From positions 62,001 through 126,000 of the forward strand of contig NZ_JABAHZ010000010.1 of the NCBI RefSeq assembly GCF_012641265.1: a stretch of DNA of 64,000 bases, read 5' to 3'. The notes under the pieces were generated by a model. That model was not told the origin of the DNA. It searched no databases and worked only from the letters and a program-made list of their open reading frames with translations. The DNA is from Chitinophaga eiseniae. Lineage in GTDB: Bacteria > Bacteroidota > Bacteroidia > Chitinophagales > Chitinophagaceae. Shown in pieces: positions 62,701-64,000 of this stretch. Positions within the stretch are counted from its first letter, which is position 1. The number at the start of each line of letters is the position of its first letter. Both the position numbers and the translations under genes were made by a program.

Positions 62701-63284
62701 TCGCTCCCTACCTGGGCATAGGTGACCCGATGTATAAGTTAGACAGTACCGGCTTCCCCGGACAGTATGTGATCGGACATGCACAGCCTAAGTTTTTTGG
62801 CGGTTTTACCAACACATTTACCTATAAGCACTTTAGTCTCATTACGCTGCTCACCTTCTCCTATGGTGGCCAAATGCTGTACCTGGCAGATGTCCAGTAC
62901 AAGAGCTTCCAGGAGTACACCAACAAAGGCACACGTATCCTGGGCAGGTGGACGCCGGAAAATCCAAATTCCGACCGCCCCAGGCTGATGCTGGCGCAAA
63001 ATGGATATAATTATAATTCCAGCGCAGAAGTATTTGATGGCTCTTATCTCAAATTAAAATCCATCACACTCAGTTACCAGCTGCCGGCGAAAGTAGCTGC
63101 CAAAATGCATATCCGGGATGCCTCTATGTATATGTCGGCTACCAACCTGTTTACCATCACCAAATATCCCGGGCCAGATCCGGAAGTGAGTAACAATCCT
63201 TACAGCCTAATCAATGGCAGTAACGATGTGAGCACTTTCCCGACCGTAAAGCAGTATAACCTGGGTATTCGTTTTGGATTTTAA
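59751..63284 (+). CDS. SusC/RagA-type TonB-dependent receptor with STN domain
   Basis: The 1177-residue receptor has a long N-terminal tail before the signal peptide (MKLTALFLTVLALHVCAKG at about 36-54). An STN domain (about 65-130) and a CarboxypepD_reg-like domain (about 148-220, VEGKIVDAKGTPIPGVSVRV) follow. The plug has the SusC signature ILKDASATAIYGSKAANGVV, and the barrel ends in LGIRFGF. The plug has an insertion near residue 320-340 (PVEGGGSDDRNDGV). It imports an unknown glycan or peptide together with the SusD gene product 17 bases later and signals to FecR. Confidence 0.95.
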   Translation: MKINVVRSGHHNDPSFSNAYSHQPGSDYVTKIWRAMKLTALFLTVLALHVCAKGLSQTVSVSCKDMPLQQVFSIIKQQTGFVFFYRSKDLSDITPVSAQLKEVPLKVALGKLLQDKPLTFDMEGNTIVISRKTAATEITATEPVPPQEVEGKIVDAKGTPIPGVSVRVKGSNTAAITDATGHFRLKEVTRNATLLVSCVGFESQTFNLGGRVQLEIELKAKVDDLNQYVVVGYGSTKRKDLTGSVASVNVEEVKNVPFASIDQALAGKAAGVQVVQADGSPGGVAKIRIRGGTSLLGGNDPLYIIDGVQVTIQNRYLQNQAEVVNPVEGGGSDDRNDGVSGSFSRGLNSLAGLNINDIESIDILKDASATAIYGSKAANGVVIITTKKGKLNQKPVLEANYYAGVSSPIKEKLLNASQYLSLIKEAAKNLNDAKAQAGANPDPKATAILTDPSFLGTANTDWLKLVLRNGVSHNADISVRGGGAGSRYYTSLAYTKQDGVLKGTDFSRISGKISLDNEITQRFRVITNLDYGFTKNNITNGIYPQALFAPPTLPAYNPDGSIYQFKGSQVGAYDYQGFQNPLVLLDGINQGKTASLIGSLSGDYDILKDLKFRSTLSVNYNNYHQLNYEPSTAVIASPDGTSSSNGGIGSQAQTEDVNLFFENTLTWDKQFNKNNRINLLGGTSWQKYRFNSFSASGQGFPDDKFLNNLSSAAVTLPSTGISGQNSLLSFYVRANYALREKYLFTFTGRSDASSKFPEHNRVGYFPSGGIAWRISQEPFMQHVNWVNELKLRASAGYTGTQNFGDNLYYTLYTPGSYGGTNALIPTQLGNSRLKWESTLQKDLGLDFELFNSRLRGVVGYYEKHTSGLLLPTTLAPSSSYGSVVANIANISNKGLEIDLRTDIIRHKSFQWTAAINLSGNRSKVTDIDKDFSDPNDINAFSLGNSIVRKNEPLGLFYGKQFEGIIRTQEQLDTYKKAYTYYMYFAPYLGIGDPMYKLDSTGFPGQYVIGHAQPKFFGGFTNTFTYKHFSLITLLTFSYGGQMLYLADVQYKSFQEYTNKGTRILGRWTPENPNSDRPRLMLAQNGYNYNSSAEVFDGSYLKLKSITLSYQLPAKVAAKMHIRDASMYMSATNLFTITKYPGPDPEVSNNPYSLINGSNDVSTFPTVKQYNLGIRFGF

Positions 63285-63301
63285 ACTATCAAACAGATTT
63301 T

Positions 63302-64000
63302 ATGAAAAGTATTATATATACCATGCTGGGCGGTTTGTTACTGACAACTGCATCTTGCAAGAAGGAGTTAGGGAAGCTACCGGAAAATGCCAAAGTAGAT
63401 GGTAACACCATCATCGATCAGCGTACTTCTGAAATAGCGCTCAACGGTGTCTACTATCGTTTTGCTGCAGTTAACAGCGACAACAATGTGACCAAATGGA
63501 TGGAACACGAAGTAACACCCGGTATCTTTGCCGGGTACCTGGGATATGGTTATGGGGCTGACCCGGGAGAAATAAATGATATGGCGAATTCCAGCTTTAA
63601 CAGTAGCTACTGGACTTCTGGCTATAATATTATCAATGCGGCCAATGGTATCATCAAAGGGGTGACGGCCCTGGATGATAAAGGATTTACGGGCAGCCGG
63701 AAAGCGGAAATTCTTGCAGAAGCGAGGTTCCTGCGGGCTTATGCCAACTTTAAATTATTGAGCTTTTACGGACAATGGTTCAACCTGGGCAGTCCCTACG
63801 GCATATTGCTGCGCGATGAATTTGTGACGGTAGATAAAATCTCCAAAGCACGCAGCTCCGTGAAAGACAGCTACGCGGCTATCCTCGCAGACGTAGATGA
63901 TGCCATTGCGCATGGTCCCGACAACAGGCCGGATTTCTACGCTACCCGCTGGGCAGCCATGGCATTGAAAATGCGGGTGCTGATGAGTCATGCGCAACCG
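63302..64000 (+). CDS. SusD/RagB-type lipoprotein, 3' end cut by window
   Basis: ATG 63302 opens a lipoprotein signal ending in TTASC (Cys at residue 19). The visible 233 residues show the SusD pattern: RTSEIALNGVYYRFAA near the start, then NIINAANGIIKGV and AEARFLRAYANFKLLSFYGQ. The frame is open to the window end, so the C-terminal half is missing. It is the partner of the SusC receptor encoded 17 bases upstream. Confidence 0.93.
   Translation, partial: MKSIIYTMLGGLLLTTASCKKELGKLPENAKVDGNTIIDQRTSEIALNGVYYRFAAVNSDNNVTKWMEHEVTPGIFAGYLGYGYGADPGEINDMANSSFNSSYWTSGYNIINAANGIIKGVTALDDKGFTGSRKAEILAEARFLRAYANFKLLSFYGQWFNLGSPYGILLRDEFVTVDKISKARSSVKDSYAAILADVDDAIAHGPDNRPDFYATRWAAMALKMRVLMSHAQP

Overview
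The window reads as chromosome of a Bacteroidota bacterium, most likely of the Chitinophaga/Chitinophagaceae type. The evidence is two SusC/SusD pairs with STN-domain receptors preceded by ECF sigma/FecR pairs, many lipoproteins and TPR-bearing histidine kinases, promoter boxes of the TAnnTTTG kind, and a grasp-with-spasm-like peptide locus. No tRNA, rRNA, CRISPR array, insertion sequence or prophage was seen. Both window edges cut genes.

Layout. 1-7719: a DUF4397-like protein (5' cut), three fasciclin-domain lipoproteins and an Oar-like TonB receptor on one strand. 7876-12931: cupin, OmpA-family protein, a helical exported protein, a small beta-barrel and a ZU5-like protein, separated by good hairpin terminators. 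12998-15606: TPR histidine kinase and LuxR-type regulator. 15685-18598 (minus): secreted HExxH peptidase, coiled-coil envelope protein and a coupled 66-residue protein. 18836-21408: unknown protein, membrane protein, kinase and regulator, overlapping in series. 21524-36589: duplicated ECF sigma factor, FecR, SusC, SusD, two DUF6528-like lipoproteins, a GH20 hexosaminidase and a GH106-like hydrolase, which together form a polysaccharide utilization locus with trans-envelope signalling.

36826-39047 holds a small RiPP-type locus: two KGG-leader peptides, an ATP-grasp ligase and small proteins. The first peptide and the ligase are each broken by one in-frame stop codon. 39108-45414 is mostly minus strand: hydrolases, an AHSA1-type protein with its ArsR regulator and a clear double operator, a thioesterase, Ohr, a DUF1223 protein and a dihaem-type P460 protein. 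A cobalamin riboswitch at about 41050-41220 has no obvious B12 gene after it. 45669-49754: LytS/LytTR pair and a FecA-like receptor. 49831-57335: KAS III-like synthase, Rnl2-type RNA ligase, FtsX/MacB-type permease, GNAT acetyltransferase and a TPR kinase. 57673 to the end: a second sigma/FecR/SusC/SusD unit, the SusD being cut by the window end.

The most interesting items are the doubly interrupted ATP-grasp peptide locus, the orphan cobalamin riboswitch with a signal-peptide-like remnant behind it, the sigma factor duplication that carried its 45-base downstream element, a possible small RNA at 57475-57582, and the uncharacterised peptidase operon.
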